Position numbers and translations under genes: made by a program. Below, in pieces: positions 1 to 7,848 of a stretch of DNA of 64,000 bases. The stretch's first letter is position 1; every line of letters begins with the position of its first letter. The notes under the pieces are model-generated. The model was not told the origin of the DNA and searched no databases. It saw nothing but the letters and a program-made list of their open reading frames with translations. Source of the stretch: Streptomyces sp. NBC_00344 (GTDB taxonomy: Bacteria > Actinomycetota > Actinomycetes > Streptomycetales > Streptomycetaceae); NCBI RefSeq assembly GCF_036088315.1, contig NZ_CP107996.1, forward strand, positions 2,562,501-2,626,500, in the 5' to 3' direction.

Positions 1-1507
1 CGACCTGCGCGGGGGTCTGCGCGTTCGGGAAGTCGCCCCAGACCGCGAACCGGGCCCCCTGGATGAGGTGGGCGTACTTCGCCGGAACCGGCTTGGTACC
101 CCGCACCACCCGGGGGGTCCACTCCTCGTAGATCCGTCGGCCCGTCGGATAGGTGAAGTTGTTGGGCTCACCTAGTACGTAGTAGAGGTACTCGTCGTTG
201 AGATTCACCAGGTGCCGGCCGGCGCTCAGATACTCCACCGGCGGCCGGACGCCGTACTCCTTGCCGGTCCAGTACTCGACCTCGATGGACGGGTCGGCCT
301 TCACCACTCCGTCGCGGAAGAACCCGTCGTTCCATGCCTTGAGCTTCTTGCCGTACGGGCGCATCACCGCGGCACGGTCGTTCAGCCAGCCCGCCGCCAG
401 GTCCTGGACCGTGGCCTTCGCCCCGTACTTCCGGTGCGCCTCCTTGGCCAGCTGCGGATAGGAGGCCTCCGGATTCTTCACGGTCAGCGCACGGTACTCG
501 TCGCCTCCCAGGTGCCAGTAGGCGGTGGGACCACCCTTGGGCGAGAAGAGCGGGGCGTACTCGCGCAGCAGGTCGTCGACGATCCGGGCCGAGGCCGGGT
601 TGGACACGTCGACGGCGCCGGTTGACGCCGCCCCGTTGACGTCCTTCAGCTGGAGATCGGGGTGCGCCTTGATCACCGCTCCCAGATGTCCCGGCGAGTC
701 GATCTCCGGCACGACGGAGATGTGCAGGCTGGAGGCGAGAGCAACGATCTTGCGGACCTCCGCCTTGGTGAGGTGCTCGGGCGAGACCACCTCGGGGTGC
801 GAGTCCGACTCGATGCGGAAGGCCTGGTCGTCGGAGAAGTGCAGCCCCAGCTGGTTGAGCTTGAGGTCCGCCATCTCCCTCAGCCGGTCCTCGATCCAGC
901 CCGCCGTGTAGTGCTTGCGCGCGATGTCGAGATTGAATCCACGCTGCGGAAAGGCCGGCCAGTCGTGCACCACGCCCTCGGGCAGCTTCCCTTCGGCCCG
1001 CACCGACTGCCGGAGGGTGCGCGTCCCGTAGAAGACTCCGGCGCTGTCCGGACCTGTGATCCTGACCCGGTTGTCGCGGGTGGTGAGGGCGTACGACTCG
1101 TGAACGGCCTTCTTGTCCGGTTTCAGGGCGAGCTCGATGTCGCCCGCTCGCGCCGTACCGCCGTACGCGTAGCCCATCTTCAACTCGTGCGAGAGGAGTT
1201 CCCCCTCGTCGGTGAGGCCCTTGCTGCCCTGGGCCACCAGCACCCGCGCTCCGGACGCCGGACGCCAGCCCGGGCCGTGCGCCGCACCGAACTCCCTGAC
1301 CGACGGGATGGTCCGCGGCGCTTCGGAGACCGGATAGTTCCGTGTGGCCACGGGAGCGGGAGAGGAATTCACCGGACCGGTGCTCACCGGTCCGTTCCCG
1401 CCCCTGGTGTCGTCGTCCGGCCAGACCACGAAGGCCAGTACCACTGCGGTGGCGGCCGTGACGGCCACTCCGGCGGCCACACCAACTGATCGGTTGAACT
1501 GCCTCAT
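1..1507 (-). CDS. Beta-N-acetylhexosaminidase, GH20 family (C-terminus cut by window edge)
   Basis: Family 20 glycoside hydrolases remove terminal N-acetylhexosamine from chitin oligomers and glycans by substrate-assisted catalysis. The start is ATG at 1507. Residues 10-28 form one hydrophobic segment (signal peptide or membrane anchor), so the enzyme is probably exported. The catalytic Asp-Glu pair is visible in HLGGDEYRA (D336, E337), after a barrel strand reading RGFNLDIARKHY. The frame is open to base 1 and about 502 codons are present, so perhaps 30-40 residues are missing. It is transcribed away from the uraD-like gene, 67 bp apart. Family assignment is firm; the natural substrate (chitin fragments or peptidoglycan GlcNAc) is inference. 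Confidence 0.9.
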   Translation of the reverse strand, partial: MRQFNRSVGVAAGVAVTAATAVVLAFVVWPDDDTRGGNGPVSTGPVNSSPAPVATRNYPVSEAPRTIPSVREFGAAHGPGWRPASGARVLVAQGSKGLTDEGELLSHELKMGYAYGGTARAGDIELALKPDKKAVHESYALTTRDNRVRITGPDSAGVFYGTRTLRQSVRAEGKLPEGVVHDWPAFPQRGFNLDIARKHYTAGWIEDRLREMADLKLNQLGLHFSDDQAFRIESDSHPEVVSPEHLTKAEVRKIVALASSLHISVVPEIDSPGHLGAVIKAHPDLQLKDVNGAASTGAVDVSNPASARIVDDLLREYAPLFSPKGGPTAYWHLGGDEYRALTVKNPEASYPQLAKEAHRKYGAKATVQDLAAGWLNDRAAVMRPYGKKLKAWNDGFFRDGVVKADPSIEVEYWTGKEYGVRPPVEYLSAGRHLVNLNDEYLYYVLGEPNNFTYPTGRRIYEEWTPRVVRGTKPVPAKYAHLIQGARFAVWGDFPNAQTPAQV

Positions 1508-1574
1508 TAGTCAGAAACCTCCCATTTACAGCGAAGGTAGGGCGAAACTCCGCCCAAATCGTCCATCCCACGCC

Positions 1575-2327
1575 ATGAAACTCTCCCTTCCGGGTGAAAT
1601 TCGTGCATCCGTCGGACACGGGACACTCCGCGCCGATACCGTTGGGGCTCATCCATCTGCCGTCACACCCGACCCACCCGTCGTGTTCGAGGAGCTCACG
1701 CTGTCCAGCGAACCCCACGCCGGCCCGCCGACGCGACCGCCGACACTTCACCACACGGCGCGCGGCCCGGCCCGCCTGGCCCCGCTGGGTCAGGCGCACG
1801 GCCAGCAGCCACCGGGCAGGCCCAGCGCCGGCGCGCACGGTCTGGACCGGTTCAACAGCGCCCCTCCCCATCTCGCCGAGGCCGCACTGCTCGGCTGCTG
1901 CGGAAGCCGGCGCTGGGCCGAACGCGTGGCCGCACACCGCCCCTACCCCGATCTGGCCGCTCTGTTCGCGGCGGCCGACGAGGCGAGTTACGACCTCTCC
2001 CCCACCGAGCTCACCCGGGCGCTGGCCGGCGAAACCGCGGCAGGACTGCTCCACCACCGCACCCCGCAGACCGCGCACACCGCGCTGCGCGCCGCCCATT
2101 CCGCGTACCAGAGCCGCTTCGGCCACGCCTTCGTGATCTGCCTCGACGACATCCGCCCCGCCGAACATCTCGACCAGGTGCTTGCCGGGATCCGCTCGCG
2201 GCTCGCACACGAACCTGACGAGGAACGCACGGTCGCCGCGGGCGAACTGCGCCGACTCGCCCGGGGACGAATCGCCCGTCTTGTGGCGGATGCGGGCCGT
2301 GCGGATAGTCCGTCCGTGCCTGTTTGA
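1575..2327 (+). CDS. OHCU decarboxylase-like protein (uricase-associated, UraD family)
   Basis: UraD-family enzymes decarboxylate 2-oxo-4-hydroxy-4-carboxy-5-ureidoimidazoline, the last step from urate to S-allantoin. The C-terminal 160 residues fit this fold, from LDRFNSAPPHLAEAALLGCC to the HEPDEERTVAAGELRRLARGR end. About 85 N-terminal residues are Pro/Ala-rich and unlike the family. The start is doubtful: ATG 1575 is the only Met but has no ribosome site. GTG 1683 also lacks one. A GAGGAG at 1689-1694 lies just ahead of an ACG-CTG pair, so a rare start near 1698-1701 is possible. No other purine-catabolism gene is nearby, so the role is family inference. Confidence 0.7.
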   Translation: MKLSLPGEIRASVGHGTLRADTVGAHPSAVTPDPPVVFEELTLSSEPHAGPPTRPPTLHHTARGPARLAPLGQAHGQQPPGRPSAGAHGLDRFNSAPPHLAEAALLGCCGSRRWAERVAAHRPYPDLAALFAAADEASYDLSPTELTRALAGETAAGLLHHRTPQTAHTALRAAHSAYQSRFGHAFVICLDDIRPAEHLDQVLAGIRSRLAHEPDEERTVAAGELRRLARGRIARLVADAGRADSPSVPV

Positions 2328-2370
2328 TCACACCGAAGGACCCCGGGCGAGCGAACCGACAACTCGTCGC

Positions 2371-2376
2371 TACGAT
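2371..2376 (+). promoter_or_regulatory. Candidate -10 box of the sdh operon
   Basis: TACGAT lies 108 bp before sdhC in the 156-bp gap after the uraD-like gene. No convincing -35 is seen. It implies a leader of about 100 nt before the GGAGG site at 2470-2474 and the GTG start. Confidence 0.35.
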
Positions 2377-2483
2377 GGCCAGGGCCGGTGGACCGTACCC
2401 GGCCGGGCCAGACCGACACAGCTGCTCTTCCCGAGCAGTCCTTGGCGGCATGACCCCCATCCCCGCTCCCGGAGGGTTTTTCC

Positions 2484-2864
2484 GTGCCGGCTGGAACGCT
2501 GTACCGCGGCCGGGAAGGCATGTGGTCCTGGGTGGCTCATCGAGTCACCGGTGTCCTCATTTTCTTCTTCCTGTTCGTACACGTCCTGGACACTGCTCTC
2601 GTCCGTATCTCCCCAGAGGACTACGACAAGGTCATCGCCACGTACAAGACACCGATCGTCGGTGTTCTGGAGTACGGCCTTGTCGCAGCCATCCTCTTCC
2701 ACGCTCTGAACGGTTTGCGCATCATCGCCGTGGACTTCTGGTCCAAGGGCCCGCGCTACCAGAAGCAGATGCTGTGGTCAGTCGTGGGCATCTGGGTCCT
2801 GCTGTTGATCGGGGCGATCTACCCCGTGCTCGGGCACGCCGCACGTGAACTGTTCGGGAGCTGA
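2484..2864 (+). CDS. sdhC: Succinate dehydrogenase cytochrome b556 subunit
   Basis: One of two membrane anchors of complex II; with SdhD it binds heme b and the menaquinone site. The 126-aa protein has three hydrophobic helices (about residues 22-43, 62-80, 97-117). It carries the family signature SWVAHRVTGVLIFFFLFVH near the N-terminus and a heme-ligand-type histidine in ILFHALNGLR. GTG 2484 is preceded by CGGAGG at a good distance. It is first in sdhCDAB: seven bases separate it from sdhD. It should share one transcript with the other three subunits. Confidence 0.95.
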   Translation: MPAGTLYRGREGMWSWVAHRVTGVLIFFFLFVHVLDTALVRISPEDYDKVIATYKTPIVGVLEYGLVAAILFHALNGLRIIAVDFWSKGPRYQKQMLWSVVGIWVLLLIGAIYPVLGHAARELFGS

Positions 2865-2871
2865 GGACTGA

Positions 2872-3348
2872 ATGTCTGCTGAGACCTCTGCCGCTGTCGG
2901 GCCCGTCGAGGGCGTTTCGCTCTTCGACGCCGACAACCCGGCCCCGCTCATCGAAGCCCCCCGCGCCCGCACCAAGAAGACGCCGAAGTCCACCCGCGGC
3001 AACTTCGAGATGTACGCGTGGCTCTTCATGCGCCTCTCCGGCATCGTGCTGGTCGTCCTCGTTCTCGGCCACCTGCTGATCCAGCTGGTGCTCGACGGCG
3101 GTGTGACCAAGATCGGCTTCGCCTTCGTGGCAGGCCGCTGGGCCTCGCCGTTCTGGCAGGGCTGGGACCTGCTGATGCTGTGGCTGGCGATGCTCCACGG
3201 CGCGAACGGCCTCCGCACCGTCATCAACGACTACGCGGAGCGCGTCAACACGCGCCTGTGGCTCAAGGGCCTGCTGTACACCGCCACGGTGTTCACCATC
3301 CTGCTGGGCACGCTGGTGATCTTCACCTTCGACCCGAACATCCGCTAG
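2872..3348 (+). CDS. sdhD: Succinate dehydrogenase hydrophobic membrane anchor subunit
   Basis: Second membrane anchor of complex II. The 158-aa protein has an N-terminal cytoplasmic tail of about 45 residues, rich in acidic then basic residues, and three hydrophobic helices (about 48-68, 90-108, 127-150). FEMYAWLFMRLSGIVLVVL is the typical SdhD first helix, and LAMLHGANGLRTVINDYAER matches the heme and quinone region. It follows sdhC by 7 bp and precedes sdhA by 25 bp. The long charged tail is common in actinobacterial SdhD. Confidence 0.95.
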   Translation: MSAETSAAVGPVEGVSLFDADNPAPLIEAPRARTKKTPKSTRGNFEMYAWLFMRLSGIVLVVLVLGHLLIQLVLDGGVTKIGFAFVAGRWASPFWQGWDLLMLWLAMLHGANGLRTVINDYAERVNTRLWLKGLLYTATVFTILLGTLVIFTFDPNIR

Positions 3349-3373
3349 AAGCCCGGGACCGAGGCGCTTTCAC

Positions 3374-5128
3374 ATGAAGATCCACAAGTACGACACCGTC
3401 ATCGTCGGCGCCGGCGGCGCCGGCATGCGCGCGGCCATCGAGTCGACGAAGCGCAGCCGGACCGCAGTCCTGACGAAGCTGTACCCGACCCGCTCCCACA
3501 CCGGCGCTGCCCAGGGCGGCATGGCCGCCGCCCTCGCCAACGTCGAGGAGGACAACTGGGAGTGGCACACCTTCGACACGATCAAGGGCGGCGACTACCT
3601 GGTCGACCAGGACGCCGCCGAGATCCTGGCGAAGGAGGCCATCGACGCGGTCCTCGACCTGGAGAAGATGGGCCTGCCGTTCAACCGGACGCCCGCCGGG
3701 GAGATCGACCAGCGCCGTTTCGGCGGCCACTCGCGCAACCACGGTGAGGCCCCGGTCCGCCGTGCGTGCTACGCCGCGGACCGCACCGGCCACATGATCC
3801 TCCAGACCCTCTACCAGAACTGCGTCAAGGAGGGTGTCGAGTTCTTCAACGAGTTCTACGTCCTCGACCAGCTCCTTGTGGAGGTCGACGGGGTCAAGAC
3901 CTCCGCCGGTGTTGTCGCCTACGAGCTGGCTACCGGCGAGATCCACGTCTTCCAGTCGAAGTCCGTGATCTACGCGTCCGGCGGCACCGGCAAGTTCTTC
4001 AAGGTGACGTCCAACGCGCACACCCTGACCGGTGACGGCCAGGCCGCGTGCTACCGCCGGGGTCTGCCGCTGGAGGACATGGAGTTCTTCCAGTTCCACC
4101 CGACGGGCATCTGGCGCATGGGCATCCTGCTGACGGAGGGCGCCCGCGGTGAGGGCGGCATCCTCCGCAACAAGGACGGCGAGCGCTTCATGGAGAAGTA
4201 CGCGCCGGTCATGAAGGACCTCGCGTCCCGTGACGTCGTCTCCCGCTCCATCTACACGGAGATCCGCGAGGGCCGCGGCTGCGGTCCCGCCGGAGACCAC
4301 GTCTACCTCGACCTCACGCACCTCCCGCCGGAGCAGCTGGACGCCAAGCTCCCGGACATCACGGAGTTCGCGCGCACCTACCTGGGCATCGAGCCGTACA
4401 CCGACCCGATCCCGATCCAGCCCACCGCGCACTACGCCATGGGCGGCATCCCGACGAACGTCCAGGGTGAGGTCCTCTCGGACAACACCACGGTCGTTCC
4501 CGGCCTGTACGCCGCCGGTGAGGTCGCCTGCGTCTCGGTGCACGGAGCCAACCGCCTGGGCACCAACTCGCTGCTCGACATCAACGTCTTCGGGCGCAGG
4601 TCGGGCATCGCGGCCGCCGAGTACTCCGCGAAGCACGACCTCGTCGAGCTTCCCGAGAACCCGGCGTCGCAGGTCGAGGCCCAGGTCGAGCGGCTGCGCA
4701 ACTCCACGGGCACCGAGCGGGTCTCCGAGCTGCGTCTGGAGCTCCAGGAGTGCATGGACGCCAATGTGATGGTGTTCCGCACCGAGCAGACGATCAAGAC
4801 CGCGGTCGAGAAGATCGCCGAGCTGCGCGAGCGCTATCTGAACGTGTCCATCCAGGACAAGGGCCGCCGGTTCAACACCGACCTCCTCGAGGCCATCGAG
4901 CTGGGCAACCTGCTCGACCTCGCCGAGGTCATGGCGACCTCCGCCCTCGCGCGCAAGGAATCCCGCGGCGGTCACTACCGCGAGGACTTCCCGAACCGCG
5001 ACGACGTCAACTTCATGCGCCACACCATGGCGTACCGCGAGGTGGGCGACGACGGCTCCGAGTCGATCCGGCTCGACTACAAGCCGGTCGTCCAGACCCG
5101 CTACCAGCCGATGGAGCGTAAGTACTGA
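3374..5128 (+). CDS. sdhA: Succinate dehydrogenase flavoprotein subunit
   Basis: Oxidises succinate to fumarate and passes electrons through SdhB to quinone. The FAD Rossmann motif VIVGAGGAGMRAA lies at residues 9-21. His42 in RSHTGAAQGG is the expected covalent FAD attachment site. FHPTG, the RSIYTEIREGRG segment and HGANRLGTNSLLD carry substrate-binding residues. At 584 aa it has the normal length. ATG 3374 follows a GGGACCGAGG stretch. It overlaps sdhB by one base (TGATG), which suggests translational coupling. Confidence 0.97.
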   Translation: MKIHKYDTVIVGAGGAGMRAAIESTKRSRTAVLTKLYPTRSHTGAAQGGMAAALANVEEDNWEWHTFDTIKGGDYLVDQDAAEILAKEAIDAVLDLEKMGLPFNRTPAGEIDQRRFGGHSRNHGEAPVRRACYAADRTGHMILQTLYQNCVKEGVEFFNEFYVLDQLLVEVDGVKTSAGVVAYELATGEIHVFQSKSVIYASGGTGKFFKVTSNAHTLTGDGQAACYRRGLPLEDMEFFQFHPTGIWRMGILLTEGARGEGGILRNKDGERFMEKYAPVMKDLASRDVVSRSIYTEIREGRGCGPAGDHVYLDLTHLPPEQLDAKLPDITEFARTYLGIEPYTDPIPIQPTAHYAMGGIPTNVQGEVLSDNTTVVPGLYAAGEVACVSVHGANRLGTNSLLDINVFGRRSGIAAAEYSAKHDLVELPENPASQVEAQVERLRNSTGTERVSELRLELQECMDANVMVFRTEQTIKTAVEKIAELRERYLNVSIQDKGRRFNTDLLEAIELGNLLDLAEVMATSALARKESRGGHYREDFPNRDDVNFMRHTMAYREVGDDGSESIRLDYKPVVQTRYQPMERKY

Positions 5129-5904
5129 TGGCTACACCGACCATGGACAAGGCCGAGTCGGCCGGCAAGGCGGAAGCAGGCTTCGCCGACTCCCCCTTCA
5201 TCACGGCCATTTTCCGGATCCGCCGCTTCAACCCGGAGATCTCGGACGAGTCGCAGTGGCAGGACTTCGAGGTCCTGATCGATCCCAAGGAGCGTGTCCT
5301 CGACGCTCTGCACAAGATCAAGTGGGAGATCGACGGCACCCTGACCTTCCGGCGCTCGTGCGCGCACGGGGTCTGCGGCTCCGACGCGGTGCGGATCAAC
5401 GGCAAGAACAGGCTCGCCTGCAAGACGCTGATCAAGGACATCAACCCGGACAAGCCGATCACCATCGAGGCCATCAAGGGCCTCACGGTCCTCAAGGACC
5501 TGGTGGTCGACATGGACCCGTTCTTCCAGGCGTACCGCGACGTGATGCCGTTCCTGATCACCAGCGGCAACGAGCCGACGCGGGAGCGTCTGCAGTCCGC
5601 CGAGGACCGTGAGCGTTTCGACGACACGACGAAGTGCATCCTCTGTGCGGCCTGCACCTCCTCCTGCCCGGTCTTCTGGAACGACGGCCAGTACTTCGGC
5701 CCGGCCGCGATCGTCAACGCGCACCGATTCATCTTCGACTCGCGTGACGAGGGCGGCGAGCAGCGTCTCGAGATCCTCAACGACAAGGACGGCGTGTGGC
5801 GTTGCCGCACCACGTTCAACTGCACGGACGCCTGCCCGCGAGGCATCGAGGTCACCAAGGCGATCCAGGAAGTGAAGCGCGCACTCATCACCCGCCGCTT
5901 CTGA
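5128..5904 (+). CDS. sdhB: Succinate dehydrogenase iron-sulfur subunit
   Basis: Carries electrons from FAD to quinone through three Fe-S clusters. The [2Fe-2S] loop reads SCAHGVCGSDA followed by LACKT; the usual third Cys is Asp, as in Escherichia coli SdhB, so this is a normal variant. CILCAACTSSCP binds the [4Fe-4S] cluster, and CTDACPRGIE contributes to the [3Fe-4S] cluster. At 258 aa it is complete. It is the last gene of the operon, followed by a strong hairpin terminator. The first 20 residues are a non-conserved Ala/Gly/Lys-rich tail. Confidence 0.96.
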   Translation: MATPTMDKAESAGKAEAGFADSPFITAIFRIRRFNPEISDESQWQDFEVLIDPKERVLDALHKIKWEIDGTLTFRRSCAHGVCGSDAVRINGKNRLACKTLIKDINPDKPITIEAIKGLTVLKDLVVDMDPFFQAYRDVMPFLITSGNEPTRERLQSAEDRERFDDTTKCILCAACTSSCPVFWNDGQYFGPAAIVNAHRFIFDSRDEGGEQRLEILNDKDGVWRCRTTFNCTDACPRGIEVTKAIQEVKRALITRRF

Positions 5905-5933
5905 CCCTTCCGGCCTCACCGGCCGCCGCGCAT

Positions 5934-5978
5934 CATCAGGGCCCCGTTTCCCGGCTTCCGGGCAGCGGGGCCCTGATG
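5934..5978 (+). terminator. Terminator after sdhB
   Basis: A perfect 13-bp stem CATCAGGGCCCCG / CGGGGCCCTGATG encloses a 19-nt loop that contains a second small hairpin (CCCGG/CCGGG). It begins 29 bp after the sdhB stop. There is no U-tract, as is usual in streptomycetes. Confidence 0.8.
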
Positions 5979-6060
5979 CGTCTTCCTGTGCCAGGATCTC
6001 CCTGTGGGCCTTACGGGGCGTTGAGTGCGGGACGCCGCATGCAGGAGAACGGGGAGCGCG

Positions 6061-6582
6061 ATGAGTGACATGCAGCCATACGGGCCGGACGGGGACTATC
6101 AGTGGGGCCCGCAGCATCCGCCGGGTGCGCCCGGCTACGGCTATCCCAACGGGGCGCCGGCCTACGGCTATCCGAATCCGGGCCCCGCTTACGGCTACCC
6201 CCAGCAGGCCGGTCTTCCGGTCCCGGCGGGCGGTGGCGCCCCGCTGGTGTCCATCGGTGACATCACCGTGGTCCAGGACGGCATCATCACCCCGGCAGGC
6301 ACGCTGCCGCTCCGTGGCTCCGTGTGGAACGCGACGGACATGTCCCGCACCGAGGAGCGGATCCCGCCGGTGGCGATCGTGCTCGCGATCGTGTTCTTCC
6401 TGTTCTGTCTGCTGGGCCTGTTCTTCCTTCTGATGAAGGAGAAGAAGACGGTCGGCTTCATCCAGGTCACGGTGACCAGCGGTGGCCGCCATCACGCGAC
6501 GATGGTCCAGGCAACCGGCCCCGGGACGTTCCACCAGGTGATGGGCCAGCTGAACTACGCGCGGTCACTGAGCGCCATGTAG
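6061..6582 (+). CDS. Small membrane protein with Gly-Tyr-Pro-rich N-terminus, function unknown
   Basis: The 173-aa protein has three parts. A cytoplasmic head carries repeated GYGYP/AYGYP units (residues 21-52). A short domain follows (LVSIGDITVVQDGIITPAG). One strong helix at about 104-124 then leads into a KEKKTVGFIQVTVTSGGRHH tail. ATG 6061 has AGGAGAACGGGGAG upstream. It stands alone between the sdh terminator and the convergent Lrp gene. The domain around the helix resembles a conserved streptomycete family without known function. The Gly/Tyr/Pro head resembles that of the RDD protein at 34925. Confidence 0.75.
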   Translation: MSDMQPYGPDGDYQWGPQHPPGAPGYGYPNGAPAYGYPNPGPAYGYPQQAGLPVPAGGGAPLVSIGDITVVQDGIITPAGTLPLRGSVWNATDMSRTEERIPPVAIVLAIVFFLFCLLGLFFLLMKEKKTVGFIQVTVTSGGRHHATMVQATGPGTFHQVMGQLNYARSLSAM

Positions 6583-6622
6583 TCACGCGCCCGGCGGCCG
6601 CTGGGCCGCCGGGGCGGGGCCT

Positions 6623-7078
6623 TCAGGTACCGAGCGGCGATACGGCCCGCTCGAAGAAGGTCTCGAGCGAGACCGTGGCCTGGGTCCCGCTGACCCCCGG
6701 GATCGCGTACAACCGCCTGAGGACGTCCTGGAGTTGTTCGGTGGTCGGGGTGCGCACCTTGACCAGGACGGACGCGCTGCCCGCGATCACATGCGCCTCC
6801 TGGAGTTCGGGGATCGCGGCGAACGCCTCCGCCGAATCACCCATCCACACCGACGACTCGATCATGACGAACGCCAGCACACCGCGCCCGACGGCAGCCG
6901 GGTCCACCTCGATCGTGGTGCGCCTGATGATGCCGCGCTCGCGCAGTTTGCGTACCCGCTCATGGACCGCGCCCGCGGAGAGGCCGACGGCCTTGCCGAG
7001 CGCCGCGTAGGCCCGGGTGGCGTCCTGCTGGAGCAGCGCGACGATTTCCCGGTCGGTGTCATCCATGAGCGTCACCAT
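6623..7078 (-). CDS. Lrp/AsnC-family transcriptional regulator
   Basis: A DNA-binding regulator of the feast/famine family, usually sensing amino acids as dimers and octamers. The winged helix-turn-helix spans about residues 5-50 (DREIVALLQQDATRAYAALG then VGLSAGAVHERVRKLRERG). The RAM effector-binding domain follows (VLAFVMIESSV to SGTQATVSLETFFER). At 151 aa it has the family length. ATG 7078 is used; ATG 7066 (MDDTDREI) is equally plausible and neither has a clear ribosome site. No target is evident: the upstream neighbour is the marR-like gene on the same strand, 177 bp away. Confidence 0.88.
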   Translation of the reverse strand: MVTLMDDTDREIVALLQQDATRAYAALGKAVGLSAGAVHERVRKLRERGIIRRTTIEVDPAAVGRGVLAFVMIESSVWMGDSAEAFAAIPELQEAHVIAGSASVLVKVRTPTTEQLQDVLRRLYAIPGVSGTQATVSLETFFERAVSPLGT

Positions 7079-7191
7079 ATACCGGCCCGAGGTATCCCTG
7101 ATGTGGCGAATGAGGTTCCGGTGAGTGCGGATGTGAAGCAACGGCGTTCACCGGCTTTCCGGACCGACCCCCGCGGTCACCAGCGACTGCC

Positions 7192-7225
7192 GGGGCCACC
7201 GGTGGCCCCGCCGCACCGGGCGGGG
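7192..7225 (-). terminator. Overlapping hairpins after the MarR gene
   Basis: GGGGCCACC/GGTGGCCCC (7192-7209) overlaps a second stem CCCCGCC/GGCGGGG (7206-7225). They lie 30-60 bp past the MarR stop. The two are mutually exclusive; either could end the MarR transcript. Confidence 0.45.
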
Positions 7226-7254
7226 AACCGGCGGGGGCACGGCCCGGACGTGCG

Positions 7255-7755
7255 TTACGCCCGGTCGTCGCCCTCGGCGACCAGCATGATGCGCCGGAGC
7301 AGGTCGGAGAGGTGCCGCCGCTCGCCGCTGTCGAGGATGCCGAGCAGCCGGGACTCCTCGTTGCCGAGCACGTCCATCGCGCCCAGCCACATCTCCCGTC
7401 CTGCCGGGGTCAGTTCGACATCGACACGGCGACGGTCCGTGCTGGACTGAGTGCGGCGCACATAGCCTCGTCGCTCCAGGACATCGAGGCGACCGGTGAC
7501 CGATGCCGGAGCCAGGTCCAGGTCCGCGGCGAGTTCGGAGGGTGTGGCCGTGCCGTCGCGGCCCGCCAGTTTGTGCAGGGTCTCGAACTCGGGCCGGTCG
7601 AGTTCGAACTCGACCAGCGACTGCTCGCGCACCCGGCGCAGATGCAGGGTCAGCTTCTGCATCCGCGTGACCGCCCCCTCGATGTCGGGGTCGAGGTCGG
7701 GGAGCACGGGCGCCCATTGCGCCACGTGCCGGTCGGTTTTGTCGCGGTGCTCCAT
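7255..7755 (-). CDS. MarR-family transcriptional regulator
   Basis: Winged-helix regulators of this family are mostly ligand-released repressors of a neighbouring transporter or detoxification gene. The 166-aa protein shows the MarR core: a dimerisation helix, LHKLAGRDGTATPSELAADL, the recognition helix in APASVTGRLDVLERRGYVRR, then the wing QSSTDRRRVDVELTPAGREM. It is divergent from an MFS exporter gene 93 bp away, with a palindrome over the exporter -35 box. This is the classic layout for a local repressor. The ligand is unknown. Confidence 0.9.
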   Translation of the reverse strand: MEHRDKTDRHVAQWAPVLPDLDPDIEGAVTRMQKLTLHLRRVREQSLVEFELDRPEFETLHKLAGRDGTATPSELAADLDLAPASVTGRLDVLERRGYVRRTQSSTDRRRVDVELTPAGREMWLGAMDVLGNEESRLLGILDSGERRHLSDLLRRIMLVAEGDDRA

Positions 7756-7807
7756 GTGCTGGATCGTACGACCACCGACCTGCCCACGTTCCTTCGGCCC
7801 CGTATAT

Positions 7808-7841
7808 TTCGTTGACGAATACTTCAGGTCCGAATTAATTT
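7808..7841 (+). promoter_or_regulatory. Exporter promoter with overlapping MarR-type operator
   Basis: TTGACG (7812-7817) and TAATTT (7836-7841), 18 bp apart, form a good promoter for the MFS gene. The palindrome TTCGT-TG-ACGAA (7808-7819) covers the -35 box. The -10 box ends 7 bases before ATG 7849, so the mRNA is probably leaderless. Binding by the adjacent MarR protein is inference from position. Confidence 0.6.
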
Positions 7842-7848
7842 ATGCGAC

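Noticed and set aside
168..2210. A 680-codon minus-strand open frame across the hexosaminidase and UraD-like genes
   Set aside because: It spans two unrelated real genes in a different frame and gives an Arg/Gly-rich shadow protein.
3323..5023. A 566-codon open frame antisense to sdhA
   Set aside because: It mirrors the sdhA codons, which have G or C in nearly every third position; its product is low-complexity Val/Asp/Leu/Arg with no recognisable family. sdhA itself is certain.
5350..5420. Possible loss of an iron-sulfur ligand in SdhB (Asp for Cys)
   Set aside because: The CxxxxCxxD form is the normal variant also found in E. coli SdhB.
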